DNA of 64,000 bases from positions 122,737 to 186,736 of the forward strand of contig NZ_JAODNV010000003.1 in assembly GCF_025398195.1 (NCBI RefSeq), given 5' to 3'. Each line of letters starts with the position of its first letter. Position 1 is the stretch's first letter. Position numbers and translations under genes: made by a program. Below the pieces are notes generated by a model. The model had not been told where the DNA came from, searched no databases, and was given only the letters and a program-made list of their open reading frames with translations. Shown here one piece after another: positions 38,599 to 46,472 of this stretch. This stretch comes from Chelativorans petroleitrophicus (lineage in GTDB: Bacteria > Pseudomonadota > Alphaproteobacteria > Rhizobiales > Rhizobiaceae).

Positions 38599-39687
38599 CT
38601 ACGCCGCCTTGTCGTTCTGTCCCCAGTTCACCAGGGTCAGCGCGGTATTCAGTTCGTCGGCCGACAATCCGGATTCCTTCGCCTGCGCCAGTGCCTGCAC
38701 GATGGTGGACAGTGCGCGAGCGCGGCCGCCCACGTCGAAAGCCTGCACCGGCCGCAGCACGTCGATTTCCACGGTGCTGCCCAGCTTCTCGGAAGCTTCC
38801 TCGGCTATAAGTGCGGCGATCGGTTGAAGGGTCCACTGAACGAGATGGCGTTGAGCCTCCCGCACAAGCGGGCCTTGTGCATTCGAGGCGAAGAGCGCCG
38901 GCAACACGCCAAAGGCACCGCAGATGGCGCCCCTTGCGGCCTCCAGCGTTTCGGCCGTCATGGACTTCTCCAGGTCCGGCGAGACGCTTTGAGGCTTCCA
39001 GTCCTGATTCGGTGCGGGGCCGCCAGCGGCATGAACATGGACGCTCTCCCGCAGCAGGACGCGGCCACGCTGGCCCCGGAACGAGCGCCCGAGCGACCCC
39101 AGGTCGGTCTCAGGCGTTTCAGGAAACGGCACGATCGCGCTTCCAATTGGCGCATTTTCAAACACTTCCCCTAGCGCGGCCTCAACCGCGTTCAACATCC
39201 CCGCCGTCAGCGATGCCCGCTTCAGCGGTGCCTGGCCGTAATACGGTGCTGCCGGATCGCTGCCGATGCGGACGTGAAGCACTTCGCCAGCGAGCAGTGT
39301 TTCGGAGGTGCCGCCACCGGCTTCCGGGATGCTGACACGGTAGGCCACCGGCTTTCCGTTTCTGGTACGAAGATCCCAGTCGCTGCACGGCACAAGCCCG
39401 TCCTCTGCGATCTTGAACACCGCCTCGCCGCGCAGGGCCAAGGAACGGGCCAGGACCGCCATGGACCGCCGATCCAGCAGATCGGTGCCGGAAACATCCG
39501 CCAGCGATAGCGCGCCTTCCCACAAGCTGATGCAGCCCTGAGCCGTGGCCGTCAGTTCGGCAAGTCCTCGTCTGCCCGAAATGTACGCTTCGCGCATCTG
39601 GATCACCTCAGCAGTGAAACCGGATGCGGCCGCGCGCTTCTCAGTCGCTGGAGAGCGACGGAACCAATCGAAAATGCCCAAGGTCAT
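38599..39687 (-). CDS. Phage portal protein, HK97 family
   Basis: The portal is the dodecameric channel through which DNA enters the head. The 362-aa product starts MTLGIFDWFRRSP and has the family features: AYISGRRGLAELTATAQGCISLWEGALSLADV, LRTRNGKPVAYRVSIPE, GEVLHVRI, YYGQAPLKRA, and the C-terminal ICGAFGVLPALFASNAQGPLVREAQRHLVQWTLQPIAALI. It is slightly short for a full phage portal (about 390-430). The start overlaps the previous gene by 4 bases. Confidence 0.88.
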   Translation of the reverse strand: MTLGIFDWFRRSPATEKRAAASGFTAEVIQMREAYISGRRGLAELTATAQGCISLWEGALSLADVSGTDLLDRRSMAVLARSLALRGEAVFKIAEDGLVPCSDWDLRTRNGKPVAYRVSIPEAGGGTSETLLAGEVLHVRIGSDPAAPYYGQAPLKRASLTAGMLNAVEAALGEVFENAPIGSAIVPFPETPETDLGSLGRSFRGQRGRVLLRESVHVHAAGGPAPNQDWKPQSVSPDLEKSMTAETLEAARGAICGAFGVLPALFASNAQGPLVREAQRHLVQWTLQPIAALIAEEASEKLGSTVEIDVLRPVQAFDVGGRARALSTIVQALAQAKESGLSADELNTALTLVNWGQNDKAA

Positions 39688-40241
39688 ACCCTCCGATATG
39701 GGCGAAGGAGGTCGCCCGCGCCTGAGTTCTGCATTGCCTGCGCGATCCAGCTCGGGGAACGGCGCGACGATATCGAGATAGGCCCGACGCTCGTGCTTTC
39801 GGAGCTTGCCCCTGCCGTGCCCTTGTCGGCCGCCATGTATTCAGCCAGCCGGCGAAACGCCTCCTCAGCAGCGGCGGGAACCTCGGGAGCTGGAGAGCCG
39901 CCGCCCACCGTTGCCGTGAAGCGGTACGGGCCATCACCGGGCAGAACGTAGCCGCCATACGGCGAAGGCGATAGCGCGGGTTCGACTTCAACCCACACGC
40001 CATCTCTCCAGATTTCCGCCTTCGTGATCGTGGCCGGTGCGAGCGGCGGATGCCATTCGCCACAGCCCTCGACAACCCAGATCACGGCCCGCTCTGTCCA
40101 GCGGCAAGCGATATAGCTTTCGAGCCGCTGCCAGATCATGTCAGGGTCGAGCGCCTGCGCAGCCTCGGAAAGCCCGTCAGGGGCCTCGGGATACGCCGCA
40201 GGCGCGCTTTCTGTCTGTCGAATTGTCGTCGCCATCGTCAT
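39684..40241 (-). CDS. Probable head-tail adaptor (connector) protein
   Basis: The 185-aa protein contains the pattern MIWQRLESYIACRWTERAVIWVVEGCGEWHPPLAPATITKAEIWRDGVWVEVEPALSPSPYGGYVLPGDGPYRF and EAFRRLAEYMA, typical of phage gp6/gp7-like adaptors that sit under the portal. ATG 40241 overlaps the protease stop (ATGA), so it is chosen over 40250 and 40235. The end overlaps the portal start by 4 bases. Assignment rests on pattern and position. Confidence 0.65.
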   Translation of the reverse strand: MTMATTIRQTESAPAAYPEAPDGLSEAAQALDPDMIWQRLESYIACRWTERAVIWVVEGCGEWHPPLAPATITKAEIWRDGVWVEVEPALSPSPYGGYVLPGDGPYRFTATVGGGSPAPEVPAAAEEAFRRLAEYMAADKGTAGASSESTSVGPISISSRRSPSWIAQAMQNSGAGDLLRPYRRV

Positions 40242-40960
40242 GCCCTCCACCGCGCCAGAGCACGCCTCAGGCCGGCGTCGGGAGGTTCTGGCACGATCAG
40301 CCCGGATTTGGTCATCTCCCAGTTCCTGGCCGCGATCTGTTCGTTGTCCTCTTCCTCGCCGTCTTCCTCTTCCTCGCCCGGCTCGTCTTCGGTCTCGATA
40401 GTCGATTCCTTGTAGGCGGGCCGGGTGACGATGCTCAGCTCGTACAGCAAGGCCGAAAGGATCGTGCGGATGATCGCGCCACGGCGCGGCTCGCCGTCCT
40501 CGTCAATCGTGCCGTCATCCGGTTCCTGTTCGATCTTCTCGGCATTCGGGACAGCCCGGCGAGGCGGAATGCGGAAGCCCGGCGAGATGCCGTAGGCAAG
40601 GCCGGAGTCGATTTGCGCCAGCACATCCCGGCCGTAGGAAGTGGCCGCGATTTCCGGCGTTATGTCTGCCGTGAAGGTCAGCGCCTCCGGCGTGTCCCTC
40701 AGCTGGAGCGTGCCGGTCAGCTTGGAAGCAAGCGGCCGGTTGAAGTCATGCCCCATCAAGAGATGGATTTCTTTGTCCGGGGCCTCCACGCGGTACGAGA
40801 AGGCCCTCGGAGCGAAGCGCTCTTTCTTCGGCCGGCCAGTGCGCCCGCCGTCAGACAGCACGGCGCGCTTGCCGTAGGGGAAGCGGCCCTTAAGCCGCCT
40901 CCCGCCACGTTTGGAACGGCGAATTTCCAGTTCGCCTATGACGCCACCGTGCAAGAGCAT
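40238..40960 (-). CDS. HK97-family prohead protease
   Basis: The 240-aa serine protease processes the capsid scaffold. Features: GRPKKERFAPRAFSYRV, the catalytic-His region HLLMGHDFNRPLASKLTGTLQLRDT, LAYGISPGFRIPP and the catalytic-Ser region ALLYELSIVTRPAYKEST, then an acidic low-complexity tail (EDEPGEEEEDGEEEDNEQ). Start and capsid stop overlap by one base (TAATG). The acidic tail may be a self-cleaved or scaffold-binding segment. Confidence 0.9.
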   Translation of the reverse strand: MLLHGGVIGELEIRRSKRGGRRLKGRFPYGKRAVLSDGGRTGRPKKERFAPRAFSYRVEAPDKEIHLLMGHDFNRPLASKLTGTLQLRDTPEALTFTADITPEIAATSYGRDVLAQIDSGLAYGISPGFRIPPRRAVPNAEKIEQEPDDGTIDEDGEPRRGAIIRTILSALLYELSIVTRPAYKESTIETEDEPGEEEEDGEEEDNEQIAARNWEMTKSGLIVPEPPDAGLRRALARWRA

Positions 40961-42219
40961 TACTGAATGCCCGTGAGGATTTCGAGCTGCGCCGGGCGGG
41001 CCACGGTGACATCCATCGTCGCCAGGGCAGTCAGCACCAGCGCGCCACTGGCGGCCTTGGTGTAGGGGTCCCTGATCAAATCGACGGCTCCCCAGGTTCC
41101 GATGAAGATCGGCGCCACGCCGCCCACGGTGACGGTGAGCAGCGCGCTCGATTCGGCCGGCGATCCGGCCGGGGCATCGAGGGCATTGGACGACATGGTG
41201 ATGTTGGAAGCGGGAATGTGCTTGACCAGCCGGTCCCACTCGGTGATGCCGCTGCCGGCGTCGAAAATGGTATCGTCCAGCGCGTCCCACACCTCCGGGC
41301 GAATGAGCAGCTTGACCATATCCGGCGAGGAAGCCGCGTTCGCCGTCAGGAAGCGCACCACGGCGGCACGGAACGCGGCCCAGGAAGCGGCAGCCGAGAC
41401 GGCGGTTTCGGTGATGCCGTAGCTGGAATTGGTCAGCACGCCCTCGGGCTCACCGGAAGCACCGGCCCCGAGAAACACCGCCTTGTCCATCGCGGCGCCG
41501 ATGGCGCTGTTCATGTCGCGGCGCACCGCGGATTCCAACGCCGCGCCGGACTGCTTGAGCGTCTTGCGCGTGATGGTCATCTGCGTGCCGAGCGTGTTGT
41601 TCGGCGCCAGCGGCTTATCCGTGGTCTGGTAAGCCTGCGCAGCACCCACATCGCCGGTTTCCGTGGCCTGCCAGCCGGTCGTGGCGCCCTGCGTCGTCAC
41701 CGGCCACTCGATTTCGCCGTGGTCGATGTTGATCATCTGCGCGCCCATGCGGGCGGCGGCGGACTGCGGAAACAGTCGATCGATGATGGGCCTGGTCTGC
41801 ACCGGGTCAGGCGTGCCGGAAGCGATGGTCTCGCCGGCACGACGCTCCAGCGCTTGCCACGGAACCGGGATACCGCGATAGCCGCCCTGACTGCGAAGCT
41901 CCTGCACCACCTCGGCGGTCGGCCCGTCGAGCTGCCGGCCTTCGTCCAGGAACAAGGCGACCTGCCTCAGCTCGAATTGGTCGATCAGCTCGGCATATTC
42001 ACGATCCGAGCGGTTTTCGAGGTCGGCGCCGGCTTCCCGGCGTTCCTCGTCCTCGGTAATGAGCGCCGCGCGATAGCGGGTTTCGTTCTGCCGATATTCC
42101 TTGTCGAGCGCTTCCATGGAACGCGTCTCGTCCTCGGTCAATTCAGGCTTACCGACGAGCTCGGCTAGCGCCTGCCTGATCTCACTCTGACGGCGAGAAA
42201 TCTTTACACTTTCCAGCAT
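40960..42219 (-). CDS. Major capsid protein, HK97 family
   Basis: The 419-aa protein has an N-terminal coiled-coil delta domain (about 1-100: RRQSEIRQALAELVGKPELTEDETRSMEALDKEYRQNETRYRAAL), which acts as built-in scaffold and is removed by the protease, and the HK97 fold after it, with WQATETGDVGAAQAY, LGTQMTITRKTLKQSG, DKAVFLGAGASGEPEGVLTNSS and the C-terminal IFIGTWGAVDLIRDPYTKAASGALVLTALATMDVTVARPAQLEIL. It overlaps the HNH gene by 16 bases. Confidence 0.93.
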   Translation of the reverse strand: MLESVKISRRQSEIRQALAELVGKPELTEDETRSMEALDKEYRQNETRYRAALITEDEERREAGADLENRSDREYAELIDQFELRQVALFLDEGRQLDGPTAEVVQELRSQGGYRGIPVPWQALERRAGETIASGTPDPVQTRPIIDRLFPQSAAARMGAQMINIDHGEIEWPVTTQGATTGWQATETGDVGAAQAYQTTDKPLAPNNTLGTQMTITRKTLKQSGAALESAVRRDMNSAIGAAMDKAVFLGAGASGEPEGVLTNSSYGITETAVSAAASWAAFRAAVVRFLTANAASSPDMVKLLIRPEVWDALDDTIFDAGSGITEWDRLVKHIPASNITMSSNALDAPAGSPAESSALLTVTVGGVAPIFIGTWGAVDLIRDPYTKAASGALVLTALATMDVTVARPAQLEILTGIQ

Positions 42220-42545
42220 TTTATAAGTTCCTTTCTAGGTTCAGTGCGCATTCCGCGCAGGATGTTTTTCCACGCCATTCGGGCGGGATCGTCACGGCGC
42301 AAGCCGCATTCCAGTCGGGTCTTTCGGGAGTGGCAGGCGACACAGAGCGACTGGAGGTTATCCAGCGCAAATGCGAGGTCAGGCCGGTCACGAACGGGCT
42401 TGACGTGATCAACCTCCAGACGGCCGCGTGCGCCGCATTCGACGCATTTCCAGCCGTCGCGGCGAAGTGCCTGAAACCTCAGCGCCTTCCATCGCTTCGA
42501 GCGCGTCACATGATCGCTATGACGGTGATAACGCTTCACGCCCAC
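42204..42545 (-). CDS. HNH endonuclease of the packaging type
   Basis: The 113-aa protein has paired zinc cysteines (CVECG and CVACH), the HNH core VDHVKPV…DLAFALDNLQSLCVACHSRKT. In HNH cos phages and cfPICIs such a protein works with TerL and the portal to cleave cos DNA. It overlaps both neighbours, terL by 10 bases and capsid by 16 bases, so it belongs to the packaging operon. Confidence 0.9.
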   Translation of the reverse strand: MGVKRYHRHSDHVTRSKRWKALRFQALRRDGWKCVECGARGRLEVDHVKPVRDRPDLAFALDNLQSLCVACHSRKTRLECGLRRDDPARMAWKNILRGMRTEPRKELIKCWKV

Positions 42546-44149
42546 AACACGGCCCTCCCCGACTGAACAGGCCGGGCAAGCCGGCGCGCGCCCTCAGCCA
42601 CGGCAAGAACCGTCGCCGCAGCGGCGTCTATGCGCCCGAGAGAGCGGGCTTTCGCCAGTTTGTGATTTCCTGCCGGATCAACCAGCGTGACGGCTTCCGA
42701 GAACGCGGAGCGGAGCAACAGGGAAGGAAGGGTTTTCACCTGCCCGTCGAACAGCGCGCGACGAAAGCGTTCAATGTCCTCCGCACCGTCTTTCCAGCCG
42801 AACCCACGCCAGATGAACGGCACGCGAAGGTTCGCCTTCGCCATGGCCTCAACGAACTCAGCGTGGCGGAACCTGTCACCCACGATGCAGGCGATGGAAG
42901 CGCCCTCGACCAGCTTCACCACTTCGGCCAGCCAAGGGCCGGGCGGCACTGTGTTGTCGCCAAGCGTGAACAGCTCCTTGCGTTCGGCCATCTCGACATA
43001 GCGCCGTCCGACGCCATCGGACGCGCCGCGATCGGCAAGGCTGGGAGTGCTCGGGAATGTGCCCAAAGCCTCCAGCCGTCCCGTTTCAGGCCAGTAGAAC
43101 GCAGCGGCCGACATGGAACGGGAGCCGCCAAGATCAACGCCAAGGATGCACGGCCCCTTCCGTTCCGGCAGTTCCTCGGGAGAGACTTCGGCCGCCAGCC
43201 ATTCGTCGACGGTGATCAGAACGGAGCGATCTTCGGCCGAAACGCGCTCGTTGCGATTGAGGTTGCGGAACGATGACAGCGCGCTTCCACCCCTTGCGAT
43301 CGCCCGGCGAGCTTGTGCCTGCAACCACTCCAGCGAAGCACCGATGCCCTCGGCAGCGCCCGGATTGGCGACCAGGAGCGATTCCGCATCATCAGCCGGC
43401 AAGCCGAAAGGCGGGCGGTGTTCCTGCACATACGTGCCGGGTGGCGGTTCGTCTAACCAACGCGAAAATGTGTTCGCATCGTCCGGCGCACTGGTCGAGA
43501 TGATCAGCGCCTTGCCGTTCCGCTTTCCCAGGCCGGACAGAATGGCATTTTCGAGCGCGTCGCCCTTCTCCTTTTCCCAAGCCGCGCGCTCGTCAAGAAT
43601 TGCGAGTGTCGGAGCGCCGCCCAGGATCGAACGGCCATCCGCCGCGATGCATCGGGCAAGCCCGCCACCATTGCCCGTGTATTCCACCTCGAGCCGGGAG
43701 CCGCGCCGAATGACGAATCTCTCACGTTCCCGCTTGGGCAGGCTTTCGATGAAGCCGACCAGGAAGTTGAAGGCGATCTTGGCCTGGTCGCGGTTTCTGG
43801 CGGCAAAGAGCACTTCCCGCTTGGGCTGCTTGTCCCAGATGCCCATGACGGAGCCGAGCGCAATTGCGGAAGACGTGGCCGTTTTCGAGTTTCCGCGGCC
43901 TATTGAAAGAACGGCCACCATGTTTTCGGGAGCGAGAGCGCCGCGCACAAACCGCTTCTGGAAATCAGCAAGGCGAAGCTTCTGCCCGGCCTTCGGCCCC
44001 TCGGGGATTCTGAGTGTCTCGAGGAAGGCAATGGCCTTTTCCGCGGCGGATTCCGGATCGGGAGCGAGAGAGGAACAGCCCGCCCCCCCGACCCCCCCTC
44101 CCAGGGAGGTGCCGACCATTGGGACCGATTTGCGCTTGCTCGCCGTCAT
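42536..44149 (-). CDS. terL: Large terminase subunit
   Basis: The 537-aa motor and nuclease has the Walker A variant SIGRGNSKT near residue 80, Walker B TLAILDERAAWE near residue 170, ATP-coupling ISTSAPDD, and the nuclease acidic residues in CILGVDLGGSRSMSA and the C-terminal GRIDAAAATVLAVAEGARR. ATG 44149 (MTASKRKS) overlaps the upstream stop as ATGA and is preferred over 44173. The N terminus has a Gly-rich stretch (GTSLGGGVGGAG). No small terminase is evident beside it. Confidence 0.92.
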   Translation of the reverse strand: MTASKRKSVPMVGTSLGGGVGGAGCSSLAPDPESAAEKAIAFLETLRIPEGPKAGQKLRLADFQKRFVRGALAPENMVAVLSIGRGNSKTATSSAIALGSVMGIWDKQPKREVLFAARNRDQAKIAFNFLVGFIESLPKRERERFVIRRGSRLEVEYTGNGGGLARCIAADGRSILGGAPTLAILDERAAWEKEKGDALENAILSGLGKRNGKALIISTSAPDDANTFSRWLDEPPPGTYVQEHRPPFGLPADDAESLLVANPGAAEGIGASLEWLQAQARRAIARGGSALSSFRNLNRNERVSAEDRSVLITVDEWLAAEVSPEELPERKGPCILGVDLGGSRSMSAAAFYWPETGRLEALGTFPSTPSLADRGASDGVGRRYVEMAERKELFTLGDNTVPPGPWLAEVVKLVEGASIACIVGDRFRHAEFVEAMAKANLRVPFIWRGFGWKDGAEDIERFRRALFDGQVKTLPSLLLRSAFSEAVTLVDPAGNHKLAKARSLGRIDAAAATVLAVAEGARRLARPVQSGRAVLWA

Positions 44150-44514
44150 GAGCGCACCACCATGAGCGCCCACGCGCCCGATGCGCCTGCGATGTCGCCC
44201 ACTTCGGTGACGGTATGGCCCGTGCCGCCGATCGACAGGCCGTCATTCTCGACGGGCGCAAAGTCGAAGCCTTCGGCATAGACCAGCATCTCGCCCGGCG
44301 CGGCGACGTAGCCGGGGAACATGTCATCGATCGGCTGAGCCGTGGCGAAGACCACGCGGCCATCGGTCTGAGTGGTGATGATGTCGTACTCACCAGTGCC
44401 GGGATTGTAGGCGCCTTGCTCCTGGTGGGTCAGCGTGCAGGGCATCACCGCGTCGGACACCGTGGCGGCGATCCGATCGAATGCACGTGCGGCCAGTGAT
44501 GCGACGGAAACCAT
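44146..44514 (-). CDS. Probable head-closure (stopper) or connector protein
   Basis: The 122-aa product begins MVSVASLAARAFDRIAATVSDAVMPCTLTHQEQGAYNPGTGEYDI and is mostly beta-strand (GRVVFATAQPIDD, GEMLVYAEGFDFAPVENDGLSIGG, HTVTEVGDI). This resembles head-closure proteins placed under the adaptor. It opens the packaging operon behind the promoter at 44551-44579 and overlaps terL by 4 bases. Assignment is by pattern and context. Confidence 0.6.
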   Translation of the reverse strand: MVSVASLAARAFDRIAATVSDAVMPCTLTHQEQGAYNPGTGEYDIITTQTDGRVVFATAQPIDDMFPGYVAAPGEMLVYAEGFDFAPVENDGLSIGGTGHTVTEVGDIAGASGAWALMVVRS

Positions 44515-44544
44515 GCGCGTTTCCCGTGTTATACGCAAACTTAT

Positions 44545-44568
44545 TGCGTGAATATAGGGTATCACGCA
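44545..44568. promoter_or_regulatory. Operator over the -10 of the packaging operon
   Basis: TGCGTGA (44545-44551) and TCACGCA (44562-44568) are perfect 7-bp inverted arms 10 bp apart, directly over the -10 element, as expected for a repressor site. Confidence 0.5.
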
Positions 44569-44579
44569 CGGATTAGCAA
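44551..44579 (-). promoter_or_regulatory. Promoter of the head and packaging operon
   Basis: On the minus strand TTGCTA (44579-44574), 17 bp, TATATT (44556-44551) lies about 37 bp before the head-closure ATG. It is covered by the inverted repeat at 44545-44568 and lies about 50 bp downstream of a 24-bp palindrome. Confidence 0.6.
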
Positions 44580-44625
44580 GTTTGTTCTCGGAACGTTCAG
44601 GGTTTCGCCTGCCGCGCAGGGGAGC

Positions 44626-44649
44626 GTCACTGTCAACGTTGACAGTGAC
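44626..44649. promoter_or_regulatory. Perfect 24-bp palindrome upstream of packaging promoter
   Basis: The 12-bp arms GTCACTGTCAAC and GTTGACAGTGAC (44626-44637, 44638-44649) abut without spacer. It sits six bases after the ATPase stop and about 50 bp before the packaging promoter -35. It can act as a dimer-binding operator for activation, or as a hairpin in the ATPase mRNA. The TTGACA in it also occurs at the int-block promoter. Confidence 0.6.
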
Positions 44650-44655
44650 CGCACC

Positions 44656-45957
44656 TCACACCGGGTTCATCAAAAAGTCGCTCAGGCCGTCATCATCTAG
44701 AACGTCGCTAACATCGCTAACATCGCTAACGTTCGGCTGGCCCTCGCCGTCGATAACACCGGTAACCTTGGTAACCTTGGTAACCTTTGAACTATCGCCA
44801 TTGATTTCATTGACTTTTTTTCCGCTGTGAAGGTTACCGGTTCCAGGTGCGGCGGTAACTTTGGTAACCTCGAAGTTACCGAGGTTACCGGCAGTGCCAG
44901 GAGCGGTAACCTTTGCCGCCTCTCCAACCTGTTGTTTTCCTTGGCTTTCTTCTGAAAGGTTACCGAAGTTACCGAGGTTACCGATGTTATCAGGATGGCG
45001 GTAACGTCCGCGCCCTTCCTTTGCCACCTCGTCGGCCTTCGTCATCACGAACAGCATCTTTTTGATGTTGCCAAGAGGTTTGCCGAGTGCGGATGCGATC
45101 TCCGAAGGCGACATTGCCTCGTCGCTCTCAGCCAGCACGTCGAGAATGGCGCGGCGCTCGTCTGTCGTGCGCACCTTGTTGGCATCCCCGAGGATGTTCC
45201 ACAGGCCGTCTGTGAAGCTCAGAGCGGTTTCCTTTTCGTCCACGTCCCGGCCTCGAACGTAGAGCGTCGTACCGTTGCCGTCGCGGTCGAGGACCAAGGT
45301 GGTGTCCGCGCAGGCGGAAAGGCCGTTCGAGCCGGAAAGCGCCTCTAGCGGATCGTCGGCACCGCCCTTGCGGGTGTGGTGAAGGCCCAGAACGGCGATG
45401 CCGTGCTCAGTCGCCCATTTCTGAAGCGGCGCCCATATGGAATAGTCGTTCTCATAGGAGTTCCGGCTCGCCTTCCCGGCAGGCTTGATGCGTTGGAGCA
45501 CGTCGATGACGACGAGGCGAGGGTTCGGAACCGACAGACGCCAGTCGTCCAGCGCGTCGATCAGCCCGTTATCAAGCATTGGCGTTTCCGTTGCCCATTC
45601 CAGGGCTGAAAGGTCGGGAAGCTTGCCGGGAAAGAGCGTGGCTATTCGGCGCTGAATGCGGCGCTCGCCGTTTTCCAGATCCAGATAGAGCACGTTGCCC
45701 TTCTCGACTTCGATGGCGCCCATCGCCATGCCGCCCGTCGCCACGGCAATGGCGATGTCCATCGCAAGCCAGGTCTTGCCAAGCTTCTGCCGTCCGGCCA
45801 GCACTGAGAAGCCTTCCGGAACGTAGCCCGGAACCGTCCAGCGGATCGGCTCGAACTCTTTGCTCATCAGGCTGTTGGTGTCGACGCGCTTGATGCGCGG
45901 CCTCTTAGCCTGCCTGCGCTCATATTCGTCAAGCGGGATGATGACTTTGTCGTTCAT
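44656..45957 (-). CDS. RepA-like AAA ATPase/helicase of the element
   Basis: The 433-aa protein has a RecA-like core (about 25-260) with Walker A LAGRQKLGKTWLA, Walker B RLVVIDVLQRI, motif LGLHHTRKGGADDPLEALSGS and sensor residues, as in RepA/AAA_25 replicative helicases. A wHTH follows (SPSEIASALGKPLGNIKKMLF, about 290-320). The C-terminal 110 residues are low-complexity with 3-residue repeats (GNLGNFGNL, TKVTKVTKV, SDVSDVSDV), which result from a 9-bp DNA repeat. It probably initiates element replication. It overlaps the previous gene by 4 bases. Confidence 0.85.
   Translation of the reverse strand: MNDKVIIPLDEYERRQAKRPRIKRVDTNSLMSKEFEPIRWTVPGYVPEGFSVLAGRQKLGKTWLAMDIAIAVATGGMAMGAIEVEKGNVLYLDLENGERRIQRRIATLFPGKLPDLSALEWATETPMLDNGLIDALDDWRLSVPNPRLVVIDVLQRIKPAGKASRNSYENDYSIWAPLQKWATEHGIAVLGLHHTRKGGADDPLEALSGSNGLSACADTTLVLDRDGNGTTLYVRGRDVDEKETALSFTDGLWNILGDANKVRTTDERRAILDVLAESDEAMSPSEIASALGKPLGNIKKMLFVMTKADEVAKEGRGRYRHPDNIGNLGNFGNLSEESQGKQQVGEAAKVTAPGTAGNLGNFEVTKVTAAPGTGNLHSGKKVNEINGDSSKVTKVTKVTGVIDGEGQPNVSDVSDVSDVLDDDGLSDFLMNPV
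44704..45006. repeat. Iteron-like array inside the ATPase gene (candidate origin)
   Basis: The 7-mer GGTAACC or its reverse GGTTACC, mostly on a 9-bp period, occurs at 44761, 44770, 44779, 44832, 44854, 44863, 44874, 44883, 44905, 44958, 44967, 44976 and 45000 with at most one change, plus degenerate copies at 44752 and 44985. Three CGCTAACAT units precede (44707-44733). A poorer-repeat, A/T-richer stretch lies at 44786-44831. Repeats occur in both orientations, like iterons flanking a melting region. They also encode the tripeptide repeats of the ATPase tail. Confidence 0.65.
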
Positions 45958-46472
45958 GCTGCGGCCCTTTCCGTGCTCGCAATGACGGCCACTTCCGGCA
46001 GGCGAGGCGGCTGCATGTGGCGTCGAAACTGAAGGAGGATGGTTTCTGCTACGGCTATGCGCGGCGCGTCCCGAAGGCGGTCAAAAGCCTGGGTCCAGTC
46101 GACGACAACACAGCCGTGACGGCCCGCCCGAAGCCAGTCGAGCGGGTCCGCGAAGATGTTCAGCCAACCGTCAAGTGCATATGTCGCGGCGTCGTCTATG
46201 GCGGCCTCGCCCAGAGCGAAAGCCCGCCCGTTCCACGTGCAAAGCTCGCCGGTGCGCGGTTGCCAGTAGACGCAATCTTCCAGTTCGATGAAGGCGAGCC
46301 AAGGCGGGCCCTCGCCGTCATCCTCGAACCGCCCGTCATGCGCCTTCCGGCCATGCGCGATGAGGATCGCGTCGGGCTGAACCATTGCTTCGACGGACAC
46401 ACCCGCCTTCAGAAGCCAGTCGATTTGCGACTGGTTCAGGCCGCGATAGGTGGTGAGGTCGGGGTAGATCAT
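45954..46472 (-). CDS. Unknown protein of the replication block
   Basis: The 172-aa product begins MIYPDLTTYRGLNQSQIDWLLKAGVSVEAMVQPDAI, with a central FIELEDCVYWQPRTGELCTWNGRAFALGE and an end FADPLDWLRAGRHGCVVVDWTQAFDRLRD…ILLQFRRHMQ. It is sandwiched with 4-base overlaps between the first gene and the ATPase, so it is probably a replication partner. The GCVVVDW stretch could be a nucleotide-binding or Toprim-like strand, but I see no full motif. Not recognised with confidence. Confidence 0.65.
   Translation of the reverse strand: MIYPDLTTYRGLNQSQIDWLLKAGVSVEAMVQPDAILIAHGRKAHDGRFEDDGEGPPWLAFIELEDCVYWQPRTGELCTWNGRAFALGEAAIDDAATYALDGWLNIFADPLDWLRAGRHGCVVVDWTQAFDRLRDAPRIAVAETILLQFRRHMQPPRLPEVAVIASTERAAA

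Noticed and set aside
38483..38836. 117-aa minus-strand ORF
   Set aside because: It overlaps the 3' end of the portal gene in another frame, has an Arg/Gly-rich composition typical of shadow frames, and lacks a start site.
38599..44514. Gene transfer agent cluster, common in alphaproteobacteria
   Set aside because: GTA clusters have tail genes and no integrase, replication gene or att repeats; here the head genes sit between rep and int.
44704..45006. CRISPR array
   Set aside because: Repeats are 7-9 bp with 2-bp spacing, in both orientations and within a coding frame; there are no spacers of 30 bp and no cas genes.
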